Assembly (NCBI RefSeq): GCF_017826695.1
Contig: NZ_JAFFZW010000007.1
Location: forward strand, 1 to 64,000
Direction: 5' to 3'
DNA: 64,000 nucleotides
DNA from: Pseudomonas alliivorans
Lineage (GTDB): Bacteria > Pseudomonadota > Gammaproteobacteria > Pseudomonadales > Pseudomonadaceae
Positions within the stretch are counted from its first letter, which is position 1. Every line of letters starts with the position of its first letter. The position numbers and the translations under genes were made by a program. Positions 47,697 to 56,595 of the stretch are shown here, piece after piece. The notes below the pieces were generated by a model. That model was not told the DNA's origin. It made no database searches and was given only the letters and a program-made list of their open reading frames with translations.

Positions 47697-48120
47697 GGTC
47701 ACTGGCCTATTTGTAGCAAAATCTGGTCGTTTTAAGCGGTTTTTTCGGAGCAGTTGCTGCAATGTAGCAACCGGAATGAGGAATGTAGCGAGGGAAAATG
47801 GGAACGATCACAATGCGTAAACGCAAGGATAATTCGGTCAGCTACACGGCTCAGATCAGGATCAACCGGGACGGCCGCACAGTTTATCTGAATAGCCCTG
47901 GCGTTGCGCACCTCATCACTATCACTACCGCTCAATAACCCATTGCCGATCATTGATTGGTCAGACCGTACCTTCATACTGAAAAGCACCATGGCCTAGA
48001 CGGCCCAGGAAATCCTGTGGGTCCTTGATGGTAGAGCGTGGTGGTCTGATCGGAATGGGATGTGGCGTTTGCTGACATTCACTGCAAATCAGCTCATCAA
48101 GCGATCAATGTCCTCGTCAA
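47697..48120. other. Gene-poor remnant region upstream of dusA
   Basis: A stretch of about 420 bases without an intact gene. It holds three copies of TGTAGC(A/G)A near 47712, 47763 and 47784 (possible attachment or arm-type sites) and an integrase N-terminal remnant (47798-47938). The rest shows no recognisable feature. It is less regular in codon pattern than its flanks. Confidence 0.5.
47798..47938 (+). pseudogene. Tyrosine-integrase N-terminal remnant
   Basis: A 46-codon frame begins MGTITMRKRKDNSVSYTAQI and continues RINRDGRTVY. This is the arm-type DNA-binding N-terminus (AP2-like) of phage/island tyrosine recombinases; the homology then breaks off and a stop follows. The catalytic domain is absent. 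GAGGG precedes the ATG. Its position at the 5' side of dusA fits the known family of dusA-targeting integrases. Confidence 0.7.
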
Positions 48121-48531
48121 TCAAACCCGCCTCAAACTCTGCGTCACCACCCCCAGGATAATCAAATCATCATTATCCGTGACAGCCTGCGACGGGTAAT
48201 CCTTGTGGCTGGATTCCAGCATCACGACATTCCCGCGCATATGCAGACGCCTGCACACCTGTGTCTCATTGAGCGAAGCAATGACGATGTCGCCATGCTC
48301 GGCGTAGCGTCCGCGGTCGACGATCAGCATGTCTTCCTTGCTGATGTGCTCCCCTTGCATGCTGTCGTCCTGAATCGAAGCAATGAAGAAGTCCGGTTCA
48401 CGTACTTCGCAAAGCTCCGCCATCGAGACATGTTTTTCGATCACGGGCGACTGCGAGCCGATGGACGACATGGAGATCATGGGAAGCTTGATGCCCCCTG
48501 CGGACAAGGGGCCAAGGAATGTGACACTCAT
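48121..48531 (-). CDS. UmuD/LexA-like S24 peptidase-fold protein, orphan
   Basis: Protein of 136 residues related to UmuD/RulA. An Ala-Gly pair suited to self-cleavage is at res 11-12 (SAGG), the nucleophile Ser at about 57 (DDSMQGEHI), and the VD-x-HGDIVIAS core follows. The catalytic Lys of UmuD, expected 37 residues after the Ser, is Arg94 here (QVCRRLHM). UmuD is processed during the SOS response and then forms polymerase V with UmuC; no umuC is next to it. A palindromic LexA box lies upstream. Function is uncertain given the Lys-to-Arg change. Confidence 0.85.
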   Translation of the reverse strand: MSVTFLGPLSAGGIKLPMISMSSIGSQSPVIEKHVSMAELCEVREPDFFIASIQDDSMQGEHISKEDMLIVDRGRYAEHGDIVIASLNETQVCRRLHMRGNVVMLESSHKDYPSQAVTDNDDLIILGVVTQSLRRV

Positions 48532-48555
48532 GATGCGAGCCTTTTTTGTGATTAA

Positions 48556-48571
48556 CTGTATGCATATACAG
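48556..48571. promoter_or_regulatory. LexA (SOS) box upstream of the umuD-like gene
   Basis: CTGTATGCATATACAG fits CTG-N10-CAG, extended on both sides as AACTG...CAGTT, a near-perfect palindrome. It is 25 bases upstream of the umuD-like start. Confidence 0.9.
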
Positions 48572-48629
48572 TTAATCGCGCATCAGGTTCGAGGTCAACC
48601 GTGAACATCAGAAATGTCGACAGGTGGTG

Positions 48630-49871
48630 TCAGGGTTTGGACTCCGAAAGCTGCTGGATCAGCGCCACAGTCAGGTAAAGCCTGGGAGCGATGCTCGACA
48701 GCTCGATGTACTCGTCATCGGCATGCAATCCCGCTCCGACAACGCCCATGGTTTCCAGCACCGCCGGTTTTTCGCTGCCCGGAACATAGGCGTAGCCTGC
48801 GTCAGTGCCGAAGCGCATGGCAATGGGTTCGATGTTGCGGCCAATCTTCCCGTACAGCGTCTGAGCGGTTTTGGCGAGTTGTTCGGAGCCGGGGTTTTTC
48901 GCCAGAGGTGGGCGCCCTTTCTCCAGACGAACCGACACCTCGGTGCCGTCGATGAGTTTCTTCTGCACGATGCGCTGAGCGTCGGCGATGACACGATCAC
49001 TCTCACCCAGGTCGGAATAGCGCATGTCAGCTTCCGCCGAGGCACTGGACGGGATGATGTTGCGCTTCTCACCGCCCTTGATCAGGGTCCAGTTGACCGT
49101 GGTGCCTTTGGCTGGATCGCCCAGGTCTTTGAGTTGCAGCATCTGGTGTGCCAATTCGATTGCCGCATTGCGCCCGGCTTCCGGCGCGGAACCTGCGTGT
49201 GAAGACTTGCCTTTCACATCCAGCAGTACACCGTTGATGCCGTTGGTTGCGACCGTGACGGCGTCCTTGTCCGGTGGCTCGTAGGAAAATACATAGTCGT
49301 GCTGACGGGCGAGTTCGGCGATAACTTTTTTCGAACCGCTGGAGCCGGTTTCTTCATCCGGGTTGAAGAGCACGGTCAGTGTGCCGAAATCCTTGAAGCC
49401 CTGGTCCTGAAGCAGTTTCAGCGAATGCAGGATCATCGCCACGCCACCTTTGGCATCGGCAACGCCTGGGCCATAGGCGCGCTCGCCGTCCTGTCTGAAC
49501 GGGCGTTTCGCTGCGGTGCCCGGTCCGAACACGGTGTCGTAGTGGACCATCAGCAGAAAGGACCGACTGCCATTGCCCTTGATCGTGCCGACGATATTGT
49601 CGCCGGCGGAGGGCGTTGCGGGCGTGGTAGTGACTTCGGCTCCCAACGCTTTCAGGCGTTCGACCAACAGCGCGCTGACGGTTTTCAAGCCAGGTGCCTG
49701 ACCCGTGCCGGTGTCGACGTCCACCAGTTCCTTGACGGTCGCGAGGTAGGCCTTTTGTTCGGCTTCGGCCTTTTTAAGTAACTGCTCGGGCGGCAGATCC
49801 GACGCGAAAGCGCCTAAAGACAGGACGGAGAAGGCGATGACACTCGCAACCGATGTACGTCGAAATTGCAT
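48630..49871 (-). CDS. Exported M20 zinc peptidase, carboxypeptidase G2-like
   Basis: Protein of 413 residues with a signal peptide (MQFRRTSVASVIAFSVLSLGAFA). Zinc-ligand motifs of M20 peptidases are visible: HYDTVFGPG, GPGVADAKGG, the catalytic NPDEETGSSGS, and GLHADDE near the end. Close in plan to carboxypeptidase G2, which releases glutamate from folates and peptides; the substrate here is not known. GAGGGA precedes the ATG. Confidence 0.9.
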   Translation of the reverse strand: MQFRRTSVASVIAFSVLSLGAFASDLPPEQLLKKAEAEQKAYLATVKELVDVDTGTGQAPGLKTVSALLVERLKALGAEVTTTPATPSAGDNIVGTIKGNGSRSFLLMVHYDTVFGPGTAAKRPFRQDGERAYGPGVADAKGGVAMILHSLKLLQDQGFKDFGTLTVLFNPDEETGSSGSKKVIAELARQHDYVFSYEPPDKDAVTVATNGINGVLLDVKGKSSHAGSAPEAGRNAAIELAHQMLQLKDLGDPAKGTTVNWTLIKGGEKRNIIPSSASAEADMRYSDLGESDRVIADAQRIVQKKLIDGTEVSVRLEKGRPPLAKNPGSEQLAKTAQTLYGKIGRNIEPIAMRFGTDAGYAYVPGSEKPAVLETMGVVGAGLHADDEYIELSSIAPRLYLTVALIQQLSESKP

Positions 49872-49993
49872 GCTGGTTCCCTCAGATCATTGCGGCTTGA
49901 ACCGTCATCTTACGCAACCTGCCCCACAACACCACTTCCAGAAACCCGATCAGGATTTATCTCACAAATGCAAATATGTATATAAATGTAACT

Positions 49994-50012
49994 GAGAGTA
50001 ATTAGCATTTAT
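49994..50012 (+). promoter_or_regulatory. Weak candidate Fur site upstream of the TonB receptor
   Basis: The 19 bases match the Fur consensus at only 11 positions by my count. The surrounding AT-rich stretch (49960-50030) is the likely promoter region. Listed because siderophore receptors are normally iron-repressed. Confidence 0.25.
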
Positions 50013-50135
50013 CCAATTGTGAAAAAATTGTTAGGATCCTGCGACCAGCCCGCTGGCTGACCAAACGTCCGGCGCCCCGTTGTTCAAGTAGTTCGCCACT
50101 TTCCAAACGCTCAGGTCCATCGTAGGAAACCCACC

Positions 50136-52307
50136 ATGTTTCGTCCGCTCACTTCGCTGACCGCTCTTGCGATTATCGGCGCTTCAACCGCTGCCTTGGC
50201 GGCTCCCGCTCAAACCAATCCGCCCACCGAAACTCAGTCGGGCGCGTTGACGCTGGACAATGTCGACATTAATGCCCGGGCGGGCTTAGCGGGAACGGCT
50301 ACCACCGAAGGTAGCGGCTCCTACACCACAGGCTCCATGAGCACCGCCACCAAGTTGCCGTTGTCGATTCGCGAAACGCCACAGTCAGTCAGCGTGATCT
50401 CTCGTCAACGCATCGAAGATCAGGGCATGAACGATCTGAACGATGTCGTGAAATATGCGCCGGGCATCATCCTGCGCAAGTTCGGTACGGATCGTCAGCA
50501 GTTTCTGGCGCGCGGTTTCAGCATCGACAATCTGATGTACGACGGTTTGCCGACCATCGTCAGCACGTTCACGCTGGACACTATTTCTGGCGCTGACCTG
50601 GCGATGTACGACCGTGTCGAAGTGGTGCGCGGCGCCACGGGCCTGATGACAGGCGCGGGCAGCCCGTCAGCAACGCTGAACCTGATCCGCAAGCGCCCCA
50701 CCGCAGTACCGCAGGTCAGCGTGACGACCAGCGCAGGCAGCTGGGATCGTTACCGCACCGAAGTGGACGCCTCCAACAAGCTGAACGAATCGGGCACATT
50801 GCGCGGCCGGGTGGTGACGGCCTATGAGAAAGGCAACAGTTTTCTAGACGAGCGCGACGAGGAACGTCAGACGTTCTACGGGATACTGGAAGCAGACCTG
50901 AACGAATCGACTACCTGGACCATCGGCGCGTCGAAACAGCGCGATGATGCGACCTCGGACTGGGGCAGCCTGCCTTCAGGACCCAATGGTCAGTACCTCG
51001 GCCTCCCCCGCTCCACGTTCCTGAGCAACGACTGGGCTTACTGGGATCGGGACAACGTCAGTGTATTCACTGACGTCACTCACCGGTTCGACAATGGCTG
51101 GAGCGGCAAGATCGCAGCGGCGAAGATCTGGGCCGAGTCGGACATGTATTCCAATTACCTCACGGCCAATGGCAACGGTTATGGCCAGGCGGCAGGTCAG
51201 TACGACACCACCGATGTACAGACCAACATCGACGGCTCGCTGTCCGGCCCTTTCAAGCTGTTTGGCCGAGAGCATGACCTGATGCTGGGTGTCAGCCGCC
51301 GTGAAGAGAAGTTCGATCAGAAAGGCGGCTTCTATGGCTCGACACCGATCGACATCTACAACTTCAACCCGAACGTGATTCCCAAGCCCGACATCAATAC
51401 CCGCACTGCCTACGCCAGCCAGAATACTGCGACCGAAGACGGCATTTACGCAGCAGCACGTTTCAACCCGATCGATCCGCTGCACATCATCGTTGGCAGC
51501 CGGGTGAGCTGGTACGACTATCAGAATCGCTCGGCCAACACCGGCGATTACAAGGTCACGCGCGAAGTCACTCCTTATGCAGGCGTCGTCTACGACCTGA
51601 ACGACACCTACTCGGTCTACGCCAGCTACACCGAGATCTTCAAGCCACAGAACCAGCAGGATGTGAGCGGTGCCATTCTTGACCCGATGACCGGCGAGAG
51701 CTACGAGATCGGTTTGAAGGGCGAATATTTCAACGGCGGCCTGAACGCTTCCATTGCGCTGTTCGACATGACCCAGGAAAACCGTGCTTACGCCATCGTC
51801 AATCCGCCTGCCATTTGCCAGCAACAGAACAGAACCTGCTACGAGGCAGCGGGCGAAGTACGCAGTCGCGGTATCGACGCAGAAGTGACCGGCGAACTCA
51901 CACCCAACTGGCAGGCCTCGGCGTCCTACACGCTGGTGCTGAGCCAGTACGTCAAGGACCGGAACTTCGACAAGGGTGATCGATTCGCAGCGGAGCAACC
52001 CAAGCACCTGTTCAAGGCCGCGACCACGTATCACCTGTCGGGCGATTTCAGCAAATTGCGCATCGGGGCCGATGTGCTCGCTCAGAGCGACACCTACAAC
52101 CGTGTCGGCACCGGTCGCTCGGAACAGGATTCGTATGCGGTGGTGGGCCTGATGGCTGGCTATCGTTTCGATGAGCACTGGGACGCCCGAGTGAACCTGA
52201 ACAACGTGCTCGACGAGAAATACTGGCAGGGCATTCCGACGGCGACCGGCAGCGGCGTTTACGGTGATCCACGCAACGTGATGTTCTCGTTGAAGTGGTC
52301 GCTTTGA
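50136..52307 (+). CDS. TonB-dependent siderophore receptor
   Basis: Outer-membrane receptor of 723 residues with a signal peptide (cleavage about AALA-AP, res 23), a plug domain (about 75-185; LPLSIRETPQSVSVIS, VEVVRGATGLMTGAGSPSATLN) and a 22-strand barrel ending in RNVMFSLKWSL. The N-terminus lacks the STN signalling domain that FpvA uses to talk to an anti-sigma factor, so it is a simple importer. The ferric siderophore carried is unknown; FhuE-like or ferric hydroxamate/catecholate receptors look similar. AGGAAA precedes the ATG. Confidence 0.92.
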   Translation: MFRPLTSLTALAIIGASTAALAAPAQTNPPTETQSGALTLDNVDINARAGLAGTATTEGSGSYTTGSMSTATKLPLSIRETPQSVSVISRQRIEDQGMNDLNDVVKYAPGIILRKFGTDRQQFLARGFSIDNLMYDGLPTIVSTFTLDTISGADLAMYDRVEVVRGATGLMTGAGSPSATLNLIRKRPTAVPQVSVTTSAGSWDRYRTEVDASNKLNESGTLRGRVVTAYEKGNSFLDERDEERQTFYGILEADLNESTTWTIGASKQRDDATSDWGSLPSGPNGQYLGLPRSTFLSNDWAYWDRDNVSVFTDVTHRFDNGWSGKIAAAKIWAESDMYSNYLTANGNGYGQAAGQYDTTDVQTNIDGSLSGPFKLFGREHDLMLGVSRREEKFDQKGGFYGSTPIDIYNFNPNVIPKPDINTRTAYASQNTATEDGIYAAARFNPIDPLHIIVGSRVSWYDYQNRSANTGDYKVTREVTPYAGVVYDLNDTYSVYASYTEIFKPQNQQDVSGAILDPMTGESYEIGLKGEYFNGGLNASIALFDMTQENRAYAIVNPPAICQQQNRTCYEAAGEVRSRGIDAEVTGELTPNWQASASYTLVLSQYVKDRNFDKGDRFAAEQPKHLFKAATTYHLSGDFSKLRIGADVLAQSDTYNRVGTGRSEQDSYAVVGLMAGYRFDEHWDARVNLNNVLDEKYWQGIPTATGSGVYGDPRNVMFSLKWSL

Positions 52308-52566
52308 TTTGATCGTACGACCAGGCCGGTCAGAATGGCCTGGTCGCTCGAGGGATGCGATGTTGAACATTTGACGTGGTGGAAAACGCTTAAATCAAGG
52401 TTCAGGGAACAAGCAGCTCGCCATGGGCTCAAAACCATTCTCGACAAGGTTTGCGCGACATTGCCGACCCTCGACGCCGCTGATGCGCAAACCTTATGCG
52501 CCATGGCCTTGAGTGGGCGGCAGCGCTCGGGTAATGTCATCCAACCGCACAGGACAGAGCACGCTC

Positions 52567-53502
52567 ATGACTTCCAAGCTGGATCAACTCAAGCAATTCA
52601 CTACCGTTGTTGCCGACACCGGCGACTTTGGCGCGATCAAAAGCCTCAAGCCACAAGACGCTACCACCAACCCTTCCCTGCTGCTCAAGGCAGCGTCGAG
52701 CGAGAGCAACTCGCAACTGCTGGCAGACGCATTCAGCGGCAGCAAAGGTGATATCGGTCTGGCTTGCGACCGCTTTGCCGTAGCCATCGGCCAGGAAATT
52801 CTCAAGGTCGTCCCAGGCCGCGTTTCCACCGAGGTGGATGCTCGCCTCTCTTTCGACACCAATGCCCTGATCGAGCGCAGCGAGCGCATCATCGGTCTGT
52901 ACGATACGGCCGGCATCAGCCGTGACCGCGTGCTGATCAAGCTGGCGTCCACCTGGGAAGGTATTCGCGCCGCAGAGAAGCTGGAGAAGGACGGTATTCA
53001 AACCAACCTGACCCTGCTGTTCTCGTTCGCTCAGGCCATTGCCTGTGCCGAAGCAGGCGTGTTTCTGATTTCGCCATTCGTGGGCCGTATCTACGACTGG
53101 TACAAGAAGTCGTCCGGTCAGGACTACACCGGTGCCGAAGATCCGGGCGTGCAGTCCGTGACCCGTATCTACAACTATTACAAGGCGAACGATTACAAGA
53201 CAGTGGTGATGGGCGCAAGCTTCCGCAACCTGAACCAGATCGAGCAACTGGCTGGCTGCGACCGTTTGACCATCAGCCCGGACCTTCTGAAGCAACTGGC
53301 TGAAGATACCGGCACGCTGGAGCGCAAGCTGGCTCCGGGCAACCCCGGCGAAGATGGCAAGGCCGGCCATAAACTGACTGAAAGCCAGTTCCGCTGGGCA
53401 TCCAATGAAGATGCCATGGCCACCGAAAAGCTGGCTGAAGGTATCCGTCAGTTCGCTCGCGATCAGGAAAAGCTCGAGGCTCTGCTCTCCGCCAAGGCCT
53501 GA
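52567..53502 (+). CDS. tal: Transaldolase
   Basis: Transaldolase of 311 residues. Family motifs are visible: DATTNPSLL, the Schiff-base lysine in RVLIKLASTWEG (about res 130), TLLFSFAQAIACAEAG and SPFVGRI. It moves a dihydroxyacetone unit between sugar phosphates in the pentose phosphate pathway. The start at 52567 gives family length; the frame runs open to 52513. The 259 bases upstream hold no gene I can support. A strong terminator follows. Confidence 0.95.
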   Translation: MTSKLDQLKQFTTVVADTGDFGAIKSLKPQDATTNPSLLLKAASSESNSQLLADAFSGSKGDIGLACDRFAVAIGQEILKVVPGRVSTEVDARLSFDTNALIERSERIIGLYDTAGISRDRVLIKLASTWEGIRAAEKLEKDGIQTNLTLLFSFAQAIACAEAGVFLISPFVGRIYDWYKKSSGQDYTGAEDPGVQSVTRIYNYYKANDYKTVVMGASFRNLNQIEQLAGCDRLTISPDLLKQLAEDTGTLERKLAPGNPGEDGKAGHKLTESQFRWASNEDAMATEKLAEGIRQFARDQEKLEALLSAKA

Positions 53503-53507
53503 AAACA

Positions 53508-53545
53508 TTAAAAAGGGCGACACCCTCACGGGTGTCGCCCTTTTT
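53508..53545. terminator. Bidirectional rho-independent terminator of tal and hsbA
   Basis: Perfect 11-bp stem GGGCGACACCC/GGGTGTCGCCC with a TCAC loop, A-rich to the left and five T to the right. Confidence 0.92.
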
Positions 53546-53582
53546 GCTGCCTGCTATTCAGAAACGCAGGCGAAAACTGCGG

Positions 53583-54068
53583 TTAGCGCTGGCCTTCGAG
53601 CGCGTTGACCAGGTCATGGAACGCTTCACGATTGGAGTCATTCAGCCCCATGAGGATCTTGTGTGCTTCAAGCACCTTGGCCTTGACCACTTCCTCGCAT
53701 TGATCCTGCGAAGGCAGATCGGTCAGACACTCAGGACGCGGGATGGGCCGGTCGACGATGTTGAACACCTGATCGAAACCCATCGACTGCAACAATCGCG
53801 TGATGTCTTCATGCGTGGTCACCAGCGTTGGCAACAGACCCACTTTCTGACGCGACAGGATCGAAAGTTTGGCCAGCAAACCAAGCGTCGTGCTGTCGAT
53901 GCTGCGAGTTTCGGTCAAATCGATCACCACCGCCGAAAAATTCAACGCAGTAAAGATTCGCTCGATAGTCGCGTCCAGGGCCGAACACAGCGTCAACCGC
54001 ACTTCACCCACGAACTTGAGAACGAAGGTGCCTTCCTGCTCGGCGAACTGGATTCTACCGGTACTCAT
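53583..54068 (-). CDS. hsbA: STAS-domain anti-sigma factor antagonist HsbA
   Basis: Protein of 161 residues with a STAS domain (about 1-105) including the phospho-acceptor segment TRSIDSTTLGLL (Ser56/Ser59), and a C-terminal extension of about 50 residues. In P. aeruginosa HsbA is toggled by HsbR phosphorylation, binds the anti-sigma factor FlgM or the diguanylate cyclase HsbD, and so links swimming and biofilm growth. Its ATG shares one base with the hsbR stop (TAATG). Confidence 0.82.
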   Translation of the reverse strand: MSTGRIQFAEQEGTFVLKFVGEVRLTLCSALDATIERIFTALNFSAVVIDLTETRSIDSTTLGLLAKLSILSRQKVGLLPTLVTTHEDITRLLQSMGFDQVFNIVDRPIPRPECLTDLPSQDQCEEVVKAKVLEAHKILMGLNDSNREAFHDLVNALEGQR

Positions 54069-55249
54069 TAAAGATTCCTGCTTAACACTAACAAGGCGAT
54101 ATCATCCGGCATCTCCCCTAGCGTTGCCAATTCAAAAACCTGACGCAAGCCATCCAGGCTGCCGCCGGCCGTCTTCACCAACTCAGGTAAAACGGCTTCT
54201 TTCTCTTTGAGTGTATCACCGGGCAGCAGATCGAGTATGCCGTCAGACAGCATGGTCAGACTGAACGACGCTGGCAAGTCCATTTCATGGTCTTGATAGG
54301 TCGCTTCATTGAACAACCCGACCGGCAGTCCACGCCCTTCCAGGTAACGCGTCTGACCCTCGGTGTACAGCACCGGCAGCGGCAGATGGCCGCCAACGGC
54401 ATAGGTCAGCTTGCCCGACTCTTCATCGATGACGCCGCCGACCATGGTCACATGCTTGCCCAGCTTGCAACTGATGAGCCCACGGTTGATGTGCCCCAGT
54501 ACATCGGAGGGCTTGAACTCAGGCAAGGTTCCACCGCGCTTGGATTCAAACAGCAAACGCGTGGTCATGAATTTCAGCAGTACCGTGATGAATGCAGAGG
54601 AAGCACCATGCCCGGACACGTCGGCCAGATAAAACGCAACCCGTCGTTCATCGACCCTGAAATAGTCGACAAAATCGCCTGACAGGTACAAGGAAGGAAT
54701 GATCTGGTGGGCGAACTGAAACTCGTCGATCGCCCACGGCGTGATCGGCAACATGTTCATCTGGACTTGCCGGCCCGCATCCTGATCTTCCTGAAGCAGA
54801 TGGAGGCTGGCTTCAAGTTCGCGATTGGCGGTTTCCAGTTTCTCGCGATAGACCTGGTTTTCCTTGAGCAGGCGCGCCCTGTCCAGCGCTCGACGCACCG
54901 AATGCTCAAGCACGGCGAGGTCTTCGAGTGGCTTGATCAGGTAATCGGCGGCGCCCAGACGCAGCGCTTCGACCGCGTCGCTCATGACGCCCGCACCGGA
55001 AACGACGATGACCGGCGTTTGCGGAGCGATGGACGTCACCTGACGAATCAGTTCAAGGCCGCCCATCTGAGGCATGCGCAGGTCGCAAACCACAAGATCA
55101 GGGGTTTTCTGCTCGAATATCTGAATACCCTGCAAGCCGTTACTTGCCTGCAGGACGCTGAAGCCACTGTCTTCCAGATAGGCGGCAAGGCTTGCGCGCA
55201 CGACTTCGTCGTCGTCGATTATCAGCAGCGTGGCACTGGTTTTTGGCAT
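54068..55249 (-). CDS. hsbR: Response regulator with PP2C phosphatase output, HsbR
   Basis: Protein of 393 residues. N-terminal receiver (DDD at about 12-14, Asp56 in VVCDLRMPQ, Lys in LIKPL), a coiled-coil linker (about 135-170) and a C-terminal SpoIIE/PP2C phosphatase (about 190-393; DFVDYF, ADVSGHGASSAF, SDGILD). HsbR receives phosphate through HptB and controls the phosphorylation of HsbA. It is translated just ahead of hsbA with a one-base overlap. Confidence 0.85.
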   Translation of the reverse strand: MPKTSATLLIIDDDEVVRASLAAYLEDSGFSVLQASNGLQGIQIFEQKTPDLVVCDLRMPQMGGLELIRQVTSIAPQTPVIVVSGAGVMSDAVEALRLGAADYLIKPLEDLAVLEHSVRRALDRARLLKENQVYREKLETANRELEASLHLLQEDQDAGRQVQMNMLPITPWAIDEFQFAHQIIPSLYLSGDFVDYFRVDERRVAFYLADVSGHGASSAFITVLLKFMTTRLLFESKRGGTLPEFKPSDVLGHINRGLISCKLGKHVTMVGGVIDEESGKLTYAVGGHLPLPVLYTEGQTRYLEGRGLPVGLFNEATYQDHEMDLPASFSLTMLSDGILDLLPGDTLKEKEAVLPELVKTAGGSLDGLRQVFELATLGEMPDDIALLVLSRNL

Positions 55250-55515
55250 GTGGGCAAACGGCGCCAGATCAGGTTTGCGTAGGCGGCCCGGTCAACCGGA
55301 ACCTGCTTACTGGATTCGCTTCTAGCCTCTCTTTAACGATCCGTGCGCAACCGGGTTGCGCATCGTGTTTCAGAGGTGCCCTTCAAGGCGCAGACGGTAC
55401 TCCCATCCGACGGGCGTTTCAAGCGTACTCCGGCGCGGACTTTGCGCTCTTTACATCGCAAATCGCCGGGAGTTATAAGAACGGTCACCTCAGCAACCAA
55501 AACGAAGGACTGGAC

Positions 55516-55815
55516 ATGAGTCGAACTGATCGCGACTACGAGGAGAAACGGGATTACATTCGCATGCGCGTGGACGCAGACGTCAACCTGATCCATGCGG
55601 GACAGGTTATTCCCGCCGTGTGCATTGACCTTTCAAGCTCCGGCATGCAGGTCCAGGCGCCCCGCTCGTTCAGCGTCGGGGACAAGCTGAACGTCAGCAT
55701 TGATTCCGATCATCCCGCGCTCAAGGGCCTGGAAGCTGATACTGAAGTGGTCTGGGTCACGGACGAAGAAGGCGGCGGACAGAAACTGGGCCTGTCCATC
55801 GTGTCCATGAAGTGA
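55516..55815 (+). CDS. PilZ-domain protein
   Basis: Protein of 99 residues, essentially one PilZ domain: KRDYIRMRVDADV at the N-terminus has the RxxxR-like cyclic-di-GMP motif, and the second motif is visible as CIDLSSSGMQV. It likely binds cyclic-di-GMP and alters a partner; the partner is unknown. The ATG at 55516 follows GAAGGA. About 266 bases between it and hsbR hold no gene I can see. Confidence 0.87.
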   Translation: MSRTDRDYEEKRDYIRMRVDADVNLIHAGQVIPAVCIDLSSSGMQVQAPRSFSVGDKLNVSIDSDHPALKGLEADTEVVWVTDEEGGGQKLGLSIVSMK

Positions 55816-55840
55816 GTCACGGTTCACATTCCGGAAAAAC

Positions 55841-55869
55841 AATAAAGGCGACCTAAGGTCGCCTTTATT
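55841..55869. terminator. Bidirectional terminator, PilZ gene/mlaA
   Basis: A perfect 13-bp inverted repeat AATAAAGGCGACC/GGTCGCCTTTATT with a 3-base loop, A- and T-rich at its ends, between convergent genes. Confidence 0.85.
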
Positions 55870-55893
55870 CGTTATCACGTCACTCGGAGACGA

Positions 55894-56595
55894 TCAAAAA
55901 TCGTCTACAACCTGCCCGTCCTTGACCTTGAACTCGCGGTTCTGCAGATAGGCATTGCGGATGAAGGTGTAACGGTCGCCACTGATCATACGCTCTGCCG
56001 ACAACAGACTGGCGCGGGTATCGACCAGATTCACGCCCAGCGCGGTGTTGCGGGTCGGTACGTGGTCGATATAACGATACGGCGTGGTGTAGGTGTCCGG
56101 AACCTTGGCGATGGCATCACGCACGGTGCTCGGCCCCAGAAGAGGGATCACAACGAAAGGACCGCTGCCGACACCCCAGTAGCCGAGCGTCTGTCCGAAG
56201 TCTTCGTCGTTGCGCTGCAGACCCATGTGGGTGCCCACATCGATGAAGCCCAGCAGGCCGAAGGTGGTATTGAAGATCAGGCGGGCGGTATCGACACCGG
56301 CGGCCGCTGGTTTGGCCTGCAGTACGTCGTTGGCAAGGTTGCCTACGTCACCAATGTTGTTGAAGAAGTTGTGCACACCGTCTTCGACGAACTGAGGCGC
56401 GACATACTGATAACCCTTCGCCAGCGGCTTGAGTGTGTAGGTATCAACGACATCGTTGAAGCGGAAGATAGCGCGGTTGACGCCTTCCCACGGATCGTCA
56501 TCTGCCGCCTGCGCGACAACTGGAACCAGCACCATACCGGCACAGAAAGACAACTGAGCCAGACGTTTGATAAAGCCTGCACCGGTCACGGGCAT
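55894..56595 (-). CDS. mlaA: MlaA/VacJ-family outer-membrane lipid-asymmetry protein
   Basis: Protein of 233 residues: signal sequence (about 1-26, ending VVAQA-ADDDPWEG), then the family core DPWEGVNRAIFRFND, the NNIGDVGNLANDVLQ segment and GSGPFVVIPLLGPSTVRD. MlaA removes surface phospholipids from the outer membrane together with MlaBCDEF. A typical lipobox Cys at the end of the signal sequence is not evident, unlike E. coli MlaA. The start at 56595 has AGGAG upstream; the frame runs open to 56730. Confidence 0.92.
   Translation of the reverse strand: MPVTGAGFIKRLAQLSFCAGMVLVPVVAQAADDDPWEGVNRAIFRFNDVVDTYTLKPLAKGYQYVAPQFVEDGVHNFFNNIGDVGNLANDVLQAKPAAAGVDTARLIFNTTFGLLGFIDVGTHMGLQRNDEDFGQTLGYWGVGSGPFVVIPLLGPSTVRDAIAKVPDTYTTPYRYIDHVPTRNTALGVNLVDTRASLLSAERMISGDRYTFIRNAYLQNREFKVKDGQVVDDF

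Noticed and set aside
46608..47735. 375-codon plus-strand frame over dusA
   Set aside because: Antisense shadow; dusA has full family motifs on the minus strand.
48060..48130. Second minus-strand frame ending in acidic residues (IDEDIDRLMS) after the umuD-like stop
   Set aside because: Looks protein-like but has no start, RBS or recognisable family; could be a remnant, not supportable as a gene.
52317..52346. Hairpin after the TonB receptor gene as a terminator
   Set aside because: The stem ACCAGGCC/GGCCTGGT is good but no T run follows, so rho-independent termination is not supported.
52335..52751. 138-codon plus-strand frame upstream of tal
   Set aside because: Overlaps tal out of frame, has no recognisable domain, and its first part shows no clear RBS or codon bias.
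52537..53529. 330-codon minus-strand frame over transaldolase
   Set aside because: Shadow of tal; motifs of transaldolase are on the plus strand.
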